From an uncultured Eubacteriales bacterium (GTDB lineage: Bacteria; Bacillota; Clostridia; Oscillospirales; CAG-272), in the NCBI GenBank assembly GCA_948467545.1, contig CAOKER010000011.1, positions 1 through 64,000 on the forward strand: a stretch of DNA of 64,000 bases. The letters are read 5' to 3'. Made by a program: the position numbers and the translations under genes. Under the pieces are notes generated by a model that worked only from the letters and a program-made list of their open reading frames with translations, did no database searches and was not told the DNA's origin. This document shows, piece by piece, positions 6,885 to 15,171 of the stretch. The stretch's first letter is position 1. Every line of letters starts with the position of its first letter.

Positions 6885-7058
6885 TTTAACATATTAGTAG
6901 TAATTATTTTTTCTCAGCAATACTGCTTACAGTTGAAATGAGTTTGGCTTATCTGTAAAGTTCATTTTTAACGTCCATACTGACATATGTAAATACCTAT
7001 TTTGTGTTTTCTTTTATTATACATCTACTAAAAGAAAAATACAAGAAGATTACCCTTT

Positions 7059-8411
7059 CTATTTATGTCGTTTTAAAATACACTTTTTTGAGATTACGAA
7101 CAGAATAATTCCTGACATTGATATTAGAATAAATAATAAATACAAAGGAGAATTGTCATCTGTTTGAGGACTGGTCGTAATTTTTGTATTATTTGTAATA
7201 GAGGTTGCGCTGTCAGTGTTATCTACAATAGATGTTGTACTACTGTCAATTATAGATTTTGCGTCTTCATCAGCAACAACATAAACACCTAAATATTCCA
7301 ACTCTGCTGTTAGTGTGCGGGACGCTTTGTCAAAAGTAGAATTTAATTTATTAACCGTTCCATTAATATCAACATGGTACAATGAACAATCATCGCTATA
7401 TTCGTTTGGAATAGAAAACGTAACTTTTACTTTTCCGTTAGGTTGAACTGATTGTCCATCTTTGGTTGCGGAAAAATCGTACACAGAGAATTTTTCGGCA
7501 ATATTACTCATTGCGTTTTTCGTCTGTTCATACAAATCACCTGATGTAATGGATTCAGCTTTTACTATTGTTCCATTACTAAAACATTTATTATCCTGTA
7601 TAGATATACCATCAGAAACCTCATATTCTACAATATTATCAATAGGTTTGTCTGGGACGGATTCAGTATCAGGTTTAATTATGTTTTCAATATCAGGTAT
7701 GGATTCTATTTTTTTAGATTTAAGGTATTTCACATTACTGCCGTCAAATTCCACATCAAGTAAATGGTATCCTTCTACGGGAAAATACCCTTTAATATCA
7801 GAACTATAACTCAGACCGTCTATAAAGACAATTTCACCTGTATAACTGCCGTTGTTGACACATTCTTCAAAATTTTCTATTTTCTCATAAAATTCTTCTA
7901 ATGAGGAACATGATTCGATAAACCAATCTATCTGTTTCATATACACACTATATGTTCCGTCACTGTTTTCCGTATACCCGTATATCATGTAACCCGGACC
8001 TCCGCCATATCCGCCTATAAAACAATCATAAGTGTTCCGGGCAGGATTATATATTGTTGAATGATATTCGGATTCATCCGTCTTACTGCGCATATCGTCT
8101 ATTTTAATGTTAAAAAAGGTTGTCGCCCACTTTTCAAAAATCTCGGCAGGAAAACTATAGTTATCACCACCAGTAGCATAATCGTCTCTATTTGGAATAT
8201 GCCTTGCGGTATAGTCCATCCTTCCTAATATAATATCCTGACCATCAAGGAGATTGTTTTCATCAATTGGTTCTGCAGAAAGTAAATATTCTGCGCATGC
8301 CTCTTCAAATATATCGCAATAATTTGTAAAATTTTCGCCGGCACCGAATACGTTTACGCTGCATAAAAGACATATGCAGACCAAAACTGAAATGCGTTTA
8401 ATGAAATTCAT
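7059..8411 (-). CDS. Secreted surface protein with sortase-type C-terminus (cargo of element B)
   Basis: A 450-residue exported protein. The N-terminus has a typical signal peptide (KRISVLVCICLLCSVNVFGAG, cleavage near residue 24). The C-terminus has SPQTDDNS, a membrane helix and KKCILKRHK, the layout of a sortase sorting signal with a non-canonical motif instead of LPXTG. The region before it (about 385-410) is Ser/Thr/Asp-rich. The ectodomain is not recognised; a segment around residues 270-380 looks beta-rich. It occupies the cargo slot of element B and is divergent from the XRE regulator. AT-rich like the rest of the element. Presumably anchored to the cell wall; ligand unknown. Confidence 0.75.
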   Translation of the reverse strand: MNFIKRISVLVCICLLCSVNVFGAGENFTNYCDIFEEACAEYLLSAEPIDENNLLDGQDIILGRMDYTARHIPNRDDYATGGDNYSFPAEIFEKWATTFFNIKIDDMRSKTDESEYHSTIYNPARNTYDCFIGGYGGGPGYMIYGYTENSDGTYSVYMKQIDWFIESCSSLEEFYEKIENFEECVNNGSYTGEIVFIDGLSYSSDIKGYFPVEGYHLLDVEFDGSNVKYLKSKKIESIPDIENIIKPDTESVPDKPIDNIVEYEVSDGISIQDNKCFSNGTIVKAESITSGDLYEQTKNAMSNIAEKFSVYDFSATKDGQSVQPNGKVKVTFSIPNEYSDDCSLYHVDINGTVNKLNSTFDKASRTLTAELEYLGVYVVADEDAKSIIDSSTTSIVDNTDSATSITNNTKITTSPQTDDNSPLYLLFILISMSGIILFVISKKCILKRHK

Positions 8412-8533
8412 ATGTATACCTCTAAATTGTTTTTTCTATATTATAATACACAAATTTAGTTTTGTCAACCCTATTTGTGTATTCAGATGAAATAGTAAAG
8501 CTTCTCCTGTAAAATATTCGTAGAGGTGATGAA

Positions 8534-8902
8534 ATGAAATTTGGAGATATACTTAGAAACCTTATCAATGATAGAGAAATAACTCAAAGACAGCTTGCCG
8601 CTGATTTAAATATAGCTCCTTCTACGCTTGGAAATTATATTCAAGACAGCCGAGAACCTGATTTTCAAATATTGAAAGATATTGCAGCGTATTTCAATGT
8701 GACGGTTGATTATCTGATTGACTACCGCAGTCCTTATACTAAGAGCAGAAATGAAGAAGAGATATTAAGAATTTATCGTTCCCTATCGCCCGAACAGCAG
8801 GATTTATATTTGGAGCAGGGAAAAGCGTTCTTAAAAATCAATTCAAAAGAAAATGCAAAATCCTCGAAATCGACTTTACAAAATGGCGGTAAAGTCGGAT
8901 AA
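8534..8902 (+). CDS. XRE-family transcriptional regulator
   Basis: A 122-residue protein with an N-terminal Cro/C1-type helix-turn-helix (about residues 4-62: ITQRQLAADLNIAPSTLGNYI) and a short C-terminal region with the LSPEQQDLYLEQGKAFL helix common in such regulators. The SD GAGGTGATGAA fits the ATG. Divergent from the surface protein, which it may repress; the 120-bp gap carries their promoters. The gene ends immediately before the right-end repeat of element B. Confidence 0.85.
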   Translation: MKFGDILRNLINDREITQRQLAADLNIAPSTLGNYIQDSREPDFQILKDIAAYFNVTVDYLIDYRSPYTKSRNEEEILRIYRSLSPEQQDLYLEQGKAFLKINSKENAKSSKSTLQNGGKVG

Positions 8903-9016
8903 TTTCCCTCCGCTTTCCCTCTTTCTGCATTTGCATAGAATTTTATAGATGAAAAAACATGAGCAGGGAGACTTGCTCATGTTTTAATATATTGCGCTTG
9001 CTTACATTACGATTTT
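8900..9016. repeat. Element right-end repeat, copy 2
   Basis: Near-identical to 6465-6580, including the ACATGAGCA/TGCTCATGT hairpin (8957-8982). Right end of element B. Confidence 0.8.
8957..8982. terminator. Terminator at element B right end
   Basis: ACATGAGCA (8957-8965) pairs with TGCTCATGT (8974-8982), followed by TTTTA. Confidence 0.85.
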
Positions 9017-9039
9017 ATTGGTGGAATTTGAGAGCTGTG

Positions 9040-9095
9040 CTTACAATCAAATCCGGCGCGGCAGATATAGGTTCGATTCCTGAGGCAAAATGTGC
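9040..9095 (+). other. Decayed tRNA-end-like sequence (outer att site?)
   Basis: It follows the right-end repeat at the same spacing as att site 2 follows copy 1. Only the T arm is recognisable (AGG-TTCGATT-CCT); the anticodon region and CCA are not conserved. It is either a degenerated outer attachment site or a different tRNA fragment. The rest of 9096-9271 shows no gene, only the region upstream of the sigma factor. Confidence 0.4.
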
Positions 9096-9245
9096 GCCAT
9101 GATTTTAATGTCGGTGCGTCAGAGTCTGAAACCGTCATAGTTTCTGTAATTTCTTTGATTTTTGCTTGGAATTCATAAAATTTAAAATATCAGTATTAAA
9201 AATAAAAATTTACCGAATCAAAACGAATTTCTTCGACTTAATAAG

Positions 9246-9257
9246 TGAAAGCTTTCA
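9246..9257. promoter_or_regulatory. Palindrome upstream of the sigma-factor gene
   Basis: TGAAAGCTTTCA is a perfect 12-bp palindrome ending a few bases before the GAGGTG ribosome site. It may be an operator or hairpin affecting translation of the gene at 9272. Confidence 0.3.
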
Positions 9258-9271
9258 AATGAGGTGAACCT

Positions 9272-10903
9272 TTGGACAAAGAAATTATACAAAAATATAC
9301 AGAGCTTTTATTTCGCGCCGCTCTGAAAAAATGCGGGAATTTCAGCGATGCGGAGGATTTAACGCAGGAAACACTTTGTTGTTATTTCCAATGTAAAAAG
9401 CCTATCAAAGAACCTATAGCATGGCTGAAAACTGTAATGTATCGTAAATATTATGATTTGCTGCGTCGTAAATACAAATTACCGACGGTGAGTTTTGATC
9501 TTGTACCGGAATTTTCCGAGAATTGTTGTGATTATAGCAATGGGCTGAACAGACCGAATGAGGAAGAAATTCGGCGCGGGGTTGCATATCTTTCCGAGAA
9601 ATACCGTGAGGTTATTGTAAGTCATTATTTTTATGGTGAAAAAGTAAATGATATTGCAGCAAGGCTTGATATTCCGAGGGGTACGGTACTTTCCCGGCTT
9701 TCGGGCGGCAGGGAACAAATGCGGAAAGGATTTGAAGATATGAATGCTTATGAAAAACAAAGCTATCAGCCGGAATGTTTAGATATTACATGTAATGGTT
9801 CGCAAGGATTTCATGATGAACCCTGGTCGCTTGTACATGACGATCTTTTAAAACAAAATATTCTGATTGCCGCTTATAATAAACCGCTTTCGGATACCGA
9901 GATTGCAAAATCCTTAGGGATTCCGACTGCTTATGTAGAGGCGGCTGTAAATGATTTGATAAAGTCTGAATTGATGTGTAAAGCCGGTGCTAAGGTCTTT
10001 ACGGATTTTATGATTATAACGCCGGAGGATTTATCAAGCTCATTGAAGCCGCAGATAGAATTTACAAAAACCTACTATGCGGATATGCTTAAAATAGTTA
10101 TGAAATTTATCAATTGCTTTGAGAAAGTATCGTTTATGCAGGAACTGTCAAAATCAAAGCAGAAGAAATTAAAACACTTCTTTTTATTACAGTTGCTCAG
10201 TACGTCAATATTTACAGCGGCAAAAAAACTTGTTCCGGATGAAGAAGTTTTTCCGCAGCGACCGGATGGCGGCAGATGGATTGCTCAGGGTATAAGATAT
10301 CCGAAAGGCTATAATTTTGAAAACTCCGATTTCAGACGTTATTCTTACGGCGGTGAACGACGCTCGGTTTATGAAAATACACTCGGCGCAAAGATTATAG
10401 ATTTGCATATTTATGATACGCAGCCGGATTTAAATAAATATAATAAAGGACCTCTTGGAATCAGCGACCAAGCTTTACCGTTAATCTTATACGTACTTTT
10501 ATGCGGAATACCGTTTGAGACTACAAGTATTGATATTTCTTTACTCAAATCCATACCGTATCTTTGTGAATGCGGTATTCTTAGCCAAACAAACGGTAAT
10601 CCGCAAGTAGATATACCGATTATCACGATGGAAGAATACAAGGAAATTGAAAGTTTTCGCATATCGGTGATGTATGAGATGGCTGAACTTCTGTACCCTA
10701 AGTTTATATCTCTTTTTCCGAAGATAAAATTCAATATTCCAAGGCATTTAGAAGCAAGAGTTGCAAAATTTCGGAGATACTATTGTTATGCCATACCAAT
10801 GACGTTTATGGAGGAGTCGAAAAGATTGGGTGATCTTGATATTCAAAATGCTGCTCCGCCGATGGTTTTGGTAGTCGATGACCAAAACAGGGGATTAAGG
10901 TGA
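9272..10903 (+). CDS. ECF-type sigma-70 factor with long C-terminal extension
   Basis: 543 residues, starting at TTG with GAGGTG 6 nt upstream. Residues about 8-75 are sigma region 2 (CGNFSDAEDLTQETL) and about 100-155 sigma region 4 (LSEKYREVIVSHYFYGEKVNDIAARLDIPRG as its HTH), together a complete ECF sigma factor. Such factors are normally about 160-200 residues. Here about 390 more follow: a second helix-turn-helix-like part (about 185-250, LSDTEIAKSLGIPTAYVEAAVNDLI) and an unrecognised region containing GGRWIAQGIRYPKGYNF and a hydrophobic C-terminal half. No anti-sigma gene is adjacent. ECF factors with fused extensions are known to be controlled by them, so this may be a self-contained sensor-regulator. 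Targets unknown. Confidence 0.8.
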   Translation: MDKEIIQKYTELLFRAALKKCGNFSDAEDLTQETLCCYFQCKKPIKEPIAWLKTVMYRKYYDLLRRKYKLPTVSFDLVPEFSENCCDYSNGLNRPNEEEIRRGVAYLSEKYREVIVSHYFYGEKVNDIAARLDIPRGTVLSRLSGGREQMRKGFEDMNAYEKQSYQPECLDITCNGSQGFHDEPWSLVHDDLLKQNILIAAYNKPLSDTEIAKSLGIPTAYVEAAVNDLIKSELMCKAGAKVFTDFMIITPEDLSSSLKPQIEFTKTYYADMLKIVMKFINCFEKVSFMQELSKSKQKKLKHFFLLQLLSTSIFTAAKKLVPDEEVFPQRPDGGRWIAQGIRYPKGYNFENSDFRRYSYGGERRSVYENTLGAKIIDLHIYDTQPDLNKYNKGPLGISDQALPLILYVLLCGIPFETTSIDISLLKSIPYLCECGILSQTNGNPQVDIPIITMEEYKEIESFRISVMYEMAELLYPKFISLFPKIKFNIPRHLEARVAKFRRYYCYAIPMTFMEESKRLGDLDIQNAAPPMVLVVDDQNRGLR

Positions 10904-11013
10904 TTACATTCCCGAAATACCGTACAACTCAATATCGTACAAGAGAAGCTTCATCTATTGCAGCGGCAGAGACTGCATTTTCTGTACATGAAGAAGCCCT
11001 ATGTTCAGAATAA
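10900..11013 (+). CDS. Possible small ORF overlapping the sigma-factor stop
   Basis: A 37-codon frame begins with GTG overlapping the TGA stop of the sigma factor (GTGA), the arrangement of translational coupling. The product is polar and unrecognised, and its end runs into a terminator stem. It may be chance. Confidence 0.2.
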   Translation: MITFPKYRTTQYRTREASSIAAAETAFSVHEEALCSE

Positions 11014-11022
11014 GGCTTCTTC
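10990..11022 (+). terminator. Terminator-like hairpin after the sigma factor
   Basis: GAAGAAGCC (10990-10998) pairs with GGCTTCTTC (11014-11022). No clear U-run follows, so efficiency is uncertain. Confidence 0.55.
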
Positions 11023-11057
11023 AGCTCTGTATTCTGTATTTTGAAAATCTTACGCGT

Positions 11058-11792
11058 TTAGTCCTCTTTAATCTTTCCGTCCACTGTAAATGTTACAACA
11101 TGCCATGGGATAAATTTCCCGCTGTTTTTCAGTGCCGTAACGGCTGCATTTTCCAATCCCCCGCAGCAGGGAACTTCCATTCTCAGAACAGTGACGCTTT
11201 TAATATCGTTTGCTGTGATGATTTGCGTCAGCTTTTCACTGTAATCTACATCGTCGAGTTTCGGACAACCGATAATTGTGATTTTTCCTTTCATGAATTC
11301 TTCATGCACTCTTGCGTAAGCATAAGCCGTACAGTCAGCCGCAATTAAAAGCTTTGCTCCGTTAAAATAAGGAGCATTTATCGGAACCAGTTTGATCTGA
11401 CACGGCCACTGCCGAAGTTTCGATTGTGTTTTGACAGTAACGTCCGGCGTACTCTCTTGTACATCCCTGTCAAATATATGCAGGGCGTGTCCCGGACATC
11501 CTTGATAAATATTATTTCTGATATTTTCTTTCTTTTCCATTTTTGCATATTCTTTCTTTTTCTTGTTTTCTGCAGCGGCGTTTTCGTCATAAGCGGCAGC
11601 TTCACGCTCGGTAAAGGTAATTGCCCCTGTCGGACATTCCGGCAGGCAATCGCCCATGCCATCGCAGTAATCATCGCGTATCAGCTTCGCTTTACCGTTG
11701 ATCATCTCAATGGCTCCTTCGTGGCAAGCGTTTGCGCATGCTCCGCAGCCGTTGCATTTATCTTCATCAATGTGAATAATCTTACGTATCAT
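11058..11792 (-). CDS. 4Fe-4S ferredoxin-domain protein
   Basis: 244 residues. The N-terminal 60 residues form a dicluster ferredoxin: CNGCGACANAC (first set) and CDGMGDCLPECP (second set), expected to bind two [4Fe-4S] clusters. A Lys-rich linker (about 80-95) leads to a C-terminal domain of about 140 residues with several cysteines (IAADCTAY, IIGCPKLDD, VPCCGG) that may bind another metal or cluster. Genes of this type are often found beside hybrid-cluster protein genes and Crp/Fnr regulators and are presumed to act in nitrosative or redox stress. Here it is divergent from a Crp/Fnr regulator; no hcp gene is in the window. Its exact electron partner is unknown. Confidence 0.8.
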   Translation of the reverse strand: MIRKIIHIDEDKCNGCGACANACHEGAIEMINGKAKLIRDDYCDGMGDCLPECPTGAITFTEREAAAYDENAAAENKKKKEYAKMEKKENIRNNIYQGCPGHALHIFDRDVQESTPDVTVKTQSKLRQWPCQIKLVPINAPYFNGAKLLIAADCTAYAYARVHEEFMKGKITIIGCPKLDDVDYSEKLTQIITANDIKSVTVLRMEVPCCGGLENAAVTALKNSGKFIPWHVVTFTVDGKIKED

Positions 11793-11841
11793 ATTTTTGT
11801 TCCTCCTTGATTTCTGTAATAATTATATCAATATTGTCCGA

Positions 11842-11870
11842 TTGCTTCGGTGGTTAAAACAACGAAGCAA
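11842..11870. promoter_or_regulatory. Inverted repeat in divergent ferredoxin-Crp promoter region
   Basis: TTGCTTCG (11842-11849) and CGAAGCAA (11863-11870) are perfect 8-bp arms around 13 nt, lying 50 bp upstream of the ferredoxin start. A second small palindrome GGTTATAACC lies at 11944-11953 near the regulator start. Either could be the regulator's binding site. Confidence 0.45.
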
Positions 11871-11970
11871 AATTTATTCTAAAAAATACCCGGATGTCTT
11901 GAATTTATGCTTTAAGTATAATACAATACAGACGGCGAATAGGTGGTTATAACCGCAAAAGGAGAGTGCT

Positions 11971-12645
11971 ATGAAAAATATTTCTTCTCCGTTGTTTCGG
12001 AATCTTGATGAATCTGAGCTGAATGCTATGAAAATTTTTTCGCGTATGCGAAACAGCGCGTTCATGAAGGGCGATGTTATTTTTCGTACCGGAGATATTG
12101 CTGATGAGATTGGAATTGTGCAGAAAGGCAGTGTTAATATAGAAAATATCGATTTATGGGGGAATAAAAGCATTTTGAGTAATTTGACGGAAGGACAGGT
12201 TTTTGGCGAAACCTATGCTTTGTGCCGCGAACCGATGATGGTGGATGCTGTAGCGGCCGAAAATTGCGAGATATTATTTATGAATTTTAATATGCTGATA
12301 AATAATCGGAATATCAGTCAGTCATGGTATAGCAAAATACTTAACAATATGCTTCAAGTATCCGTTCAAAAGAATTTGGTGTTATCCGGCCGTATTTTCT
12401 GCACATCGGCAAAAACCATTCGCGGCAGACTTTTGATATATCTGTCTTCATTGTCTGTCAAAAACGGAAGTACAACATTTCAGGTGCCGTTCGATCGTCA
12501 GCAGATGGCTGATTATTTAAATTTGGATCGAAGCGCATTGTCAAAGGAGCTTGGAAAAATGAGAGATGACGGTTTGATTGAATTCTATAAGAATACCTTT
12601 AAACTAAAGCTGTCTTTGAACGATAAATCACAAGAGAAAATTTAA
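11971..12645 (+). CDS. Crp/Fnr-family transcriptional regulator
   Basis: A 224-residue regulator. Residues about 20-130 form a cyclic-nucleotide-binding-like beta barrel (FRTGDIADEIGIVQKGSVNI, GQVFGE), followed by a dimer helix (about 130-155) and a C-terminal winged helix (about 160-220) with DRQQMADYLNLDRSALSKELGKM as recognition region. It lacks the N-terminal cysteine cluster of FNR, so it probably senses a small ligand or heme rather than an iron-sulfur cluster. Divergent from the ferredoxin-domain gene, its likely target. Good GGAGAG ribosome site. Confidence 0.88.
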   Translation: MKNISSPLFRNLDESELNAMKIFSRMRNSAFMKGDVIFRTGDIADEIGIVQKGSVNIENIDLWGNKSILSNLTEGQVFGETYALCREPMMVDAVAAENCEILFMNFNMLINNRNISQSWYSKILNNMLQVSVQKNLVLSGRIFCTSAKTIRGRLLIYLSSLSVKNGSTTFQVPFDRQQMADYLNLDRSALSKELGKMRDDGLIEFYKNTFKLKLSLNDKSQEKI

Positions 12646-12880
12646 AATACCCGTAAAACAGCTGTTTAAGGCGGCGTACGCAACCCGACGGGTATATGTA
12701 TAAAATCCGGTTTATCGTTTAAGTTAAAAATATCATACTGCCTATTTATTATTTTTTCCAATAGTTATAGTCTGCGTTTGTGCTATGTTATGAGATCACT
12801 CTTATACGATTGGTTAATGCGGAGTTTCACAGAGAGGCAGAACTTAAATAAAAATATTTTCGGAAATTTGAAAAAAGGTA

Positions 12881-12909
12881 TTGACAAAACAAAAATATTG
12901 TATTATAAT
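12881..12909 (+). promoter_or_regulatory. Promoter of the glutamine synthetase gene
   Basis: TTGACA (12881-12886), 17-nt spacer, TATAAT (12904-12909): a consensus sigma-A promoter. The rest of the gap 12646-12880 holds no recognisable gene. Confidence 0.85.
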
Positions 12910-12925
12910 AATTGGCAGAAAAGGC

Positions 12926-12980
12926 AAAGGTGTCTTAGAGATGAAAGTCTCTGCGACACCTTTGTCTTTTCTTATTTTAT
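12926..12980 (+). promoter_or_regulatory. Attenuator-like hairpin in the GS-III leader
   Basis: AAAGGTGTC (12926-12934) pairs with GACACCTTT (12955-12963). An inner stem AGAGA/TCTCT closes a hexaloop TGAAAG. A U-rich tract (GTCTTTTCTTATTTT) follows. Placed between a consensus promoter and the start codon, it would act as an intrinsic terminator unless overcome, suggesting transcription attenuation. The hexaloop lacks the A1/G4 pattern of ANTAR targets, so the antiterminator is unknown. Confidence 0.6.
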
Positions 12981-13001
12981 GGTTTAAAGGAGATTTCGGA
13001 A

Positions 13002-15098
13002 ATGGAAACAGTTTCAGATTATTTCGGAAGTTTGGTCTTTGACGACAGAGTAATGAAAGCAAATCTGTCGGCGAAGGTTTATCAGTCCCTTAAGAAAACA
13101 ATTGATGAGGGGGCGCCGCTTGACAGTAATGTGGCAAACGCAGTTGCTTCCGCTATGAAGGACTGGGCGGTAGAACACGGTGCGACACATTATACACACT
13201 GGTTTCAGCCGCTGACCGGAATTACCGCAGAAAAACACGACAGTTTCATTTCGCCTGCACCGGACGGCCGTGTTATCATGGAGTTTTCAGGAAAAGAACT
13301 TATTAAAGGCGAGCCTGACGCGTCATCTTTCCCGTCAGGAGGACTTCGTGCAACATTTGAAGCAAGAGGCTATACGGCATGGGATCCGACCTCGTATGCA
13401 TTTATTAAAGGAAAGACGCTTTGCATTCCGACTGCGTTTTGTTCATACGGAGGAGAGGCGCTTGATAAGAAAACTCCGTTGCTTAGGTCAATGGAGGCGC
13501 TTAACAAACAGGCGCTTCGAATCTTACATTTGTTTGGAAAGGATAATGTAAAATGTGTTCGTACGTCGGTCGGTCCCGAACAGGAATATTTTCTTATAGA
13601 TAAAGAACTTTACGATCAACGCAAGGATTTGATTTTCACGGGACGTACTCTCTTCGGAGCGAAGCCTCCGAAAGGACAGGAGATGGACGATCATTATTTT
13701 GGAGTAATTAAACCGCGCGTTGCAGAATATATGGATGATCTTAATAAAGAGCTGTGGAAGCTCGGAATACTTGCAAAAACAGAGCATAATGAGGTTGCAC
13801 CGGCGCAGCACGAACTTGCACCGATATATTCTACAACAAATATTGCAACAGATCACAACCAGCTCACAATGGAGATAATGCAGAAGGTTGCCGCAAGGCA
13901 CGGACTTGTATGTCTGCTTCATGAGAAGCCTTTTGCGGGAGTAAACGGAAGCGGAAAACACAATAACTGGTCAATTGCTACAGACGCGGGAGTAAATCTT
14001 CTTACACCGGGAGAAACGCCGTATGAAAATGCTCAGTTTCTTATCTTTCTGTGTGCAGTAATCAAGGCGGTTGATGATTATCAGGATCTTCTTCGTCTTT
14101 CTGTTGCGACAGCGGGAAATGATCATCGTCTCGGCGCGAACGAAGCGCCTCCTGCGGTAATATCTATATTTCTGGGCGACGAGCTTACTGCGGTTCTTGA
14201 CGCGATTGAAAATGATAAGCCTTATGCCGGCTCTGAGAAAACTCAGATGAAGCTCGGTGTGCCTTCGCTTCCAAGATTTTTCAGGGACAATACCGACCGT
14301 AACCGTACATCGCCGTTTGCATTTACCGGCAATAAATTTGAATTTCGCATGCTCGGTTCGTCTAACAGTATTGCATGCGCAAATATAATGTTGAACTCTG
14401 CTGTCGCTGCTTCCCTTGAACAGTATGCGGATGAGCTTGAGGGTGAAAAGGATTTTGACGCAGCGGTACATTCACTTATAAAAAGAACGATTAAAGATCA
14501 TAAACGTATTATTTTCAACGGAAACGGATATGACGACTCTTGGATTGCGGAAGCGACGGAAAAGCGAGGTCTTCTCAATCTCAGAACAACTCCGGACTGT
14601 ATGGGAAGACTTCTTGACAAAAAGAACGTCGACATGCTTATGCATCAAAAAATATATTCTGAAGCGGAAATTGAATCGCGGTATGAGATCATGCTCGAAA
14701 ATTACTGCAAAGCGGTAAATATTGAGGCACTTACAATGACGGATATGACAAGAAAAGAAATACTTCCTGCCGTTGAAGCTTATACTGCAGAGCTTGCATC
14801 CGCTGCGGGTGCGAAAAAGTCGATTGATTCTGAGCTTGATTGCGGTTATGAAAAGCGCCTTATAAGGAAACTCTCAATGCTTGCCGACAGAATCGACTGT
14901 GCTGATGAAACGCTTGAAAAGAAGATAGCCGAATACAGTACAATTACAGATATTACAGAAGCTTCATGCTTCATCCGTGACGATATACTTCCTGCGATGG
15001 CAAATCTCCGCGCTGCGGCCGATGAAGCAGAAACGCTTACTGCGGAAAAATATTGGCCGTTCCCGACATACGGAAAACTTCTTTTCGGAGTTCGCTGA
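13002..15098 (+). CDS. glnN: Glutamine synthetase, type III
   Basis: A 698-residue type III glutamine synthetase (ATP-dependent condensation of ammonia and glutamate), close to the usual 700-730 of this class and much longer than types I and II. Characteristic segments: [10 protein letters not shown] (about residue 190), [30 protein letters not shown] (about 263) with metal-binding residues, and [10 protein letters not shown] (about 316). Good AAAGGAG site. First gene of a nitrogen group, followed by the ammonium transporter 73 nt downstream with no terminator between, so probably one operon. A leader hairpin suggests attenuation by nitrogen status. Confidence 0.96.
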   Translation: METVSDYFGSLVFDDRVMKANLSAKVYQSLKKTIDEGAPLDSNVANAVASAMKDWAVEHGATHYTHWFQPLTGITAEKHDSFISPAPDGRVIMEFSGKELIKGEPDASSFPSGGLRATFEARGYTAWDPTSYAFIKGKTLCIPTAFCSYGGEALDKKTPLLRSMEALNKQALRILHLFGKDNVKCVRTSVGPEQEYFLIDKELYDQRKDLIFTGRTLFGAKPPKGQEMDDHYFGVIKPRVAEYMDDLNKELWKLGILAKTEHNEVAPAQHELAPIYSTTNIATDHNQLTMEIMQKVAARHGLVCLLHEKPFAGVNGSGKHNNWSIATDAGVNLLTPGETPYENAQFLIFLCAVIKAVDDYQDLLRLSVATAGNDHRLGANEAPPAVISIFLGDELTAVLDAIENDKPYAGSEKTQMKLGVPSLPRFFRDNTDRNRTSPFAFTGNKFEFRMLGSSNSIACANIMLNSAVAASLEQYADELEGEKDFDAAVHSLIKRTIKDHKRIIFNGNGYDDSWIAEATEKRGLLNLRTTPDCMGRLLDKKNVDMLMHQKIYSEAEIESRYEIMLENYCKAVNIEALTMTDMTRKEILPAVEAYTAELASAAGAKKSIDSELDCGYEKRLIRKLSMLADRIDCADETLEKKIAEYSTITDITEASCFIRDDILPAMANLRAAADEAETLTAEKYWPFPTYGKLLFGVR

Positions 15099-15171
15099 TA
15101 ATACCGACGCATATTTGGTCAGGAGGGGAATTTTATTCTCTCAAAAATTTAATTATAAGGAAGTGGACACA

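Larger units (their letters stand above)
6650..9020. mobile_element. Element B: cis-mobilizable remnant without integrase
   Basis: It has a left end (6650-6835) and right end (8900-9016) homologous to those of element A and flanking att-like sequences (6604-6649 and a decayed one near 9040-9095). It contains only a surface-protein gene and an XRE regulator. Integrase, xis and rep are missing, apparently by a deletion joining sequences equivalent to element A positions about 249 and 5311, where both share only GA. Elements that keep ends but lack recombinases are known as cis-mobilizable elements and can move with a related integrase. Confidence 0.7.

Noticed and set aside
6523..6892. Open frames on both strands across the element A/B junction
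   Set aside because: They run through the terminator hairpins, the tRNA fragment and the end repeats. No ribosome site or family resemblance.
12926..12980. ANTAR target in the GS-III leader
   Set aside because: Single hairpin and a TGAAAG loop instead of the paired hexaloops with A1/G4.
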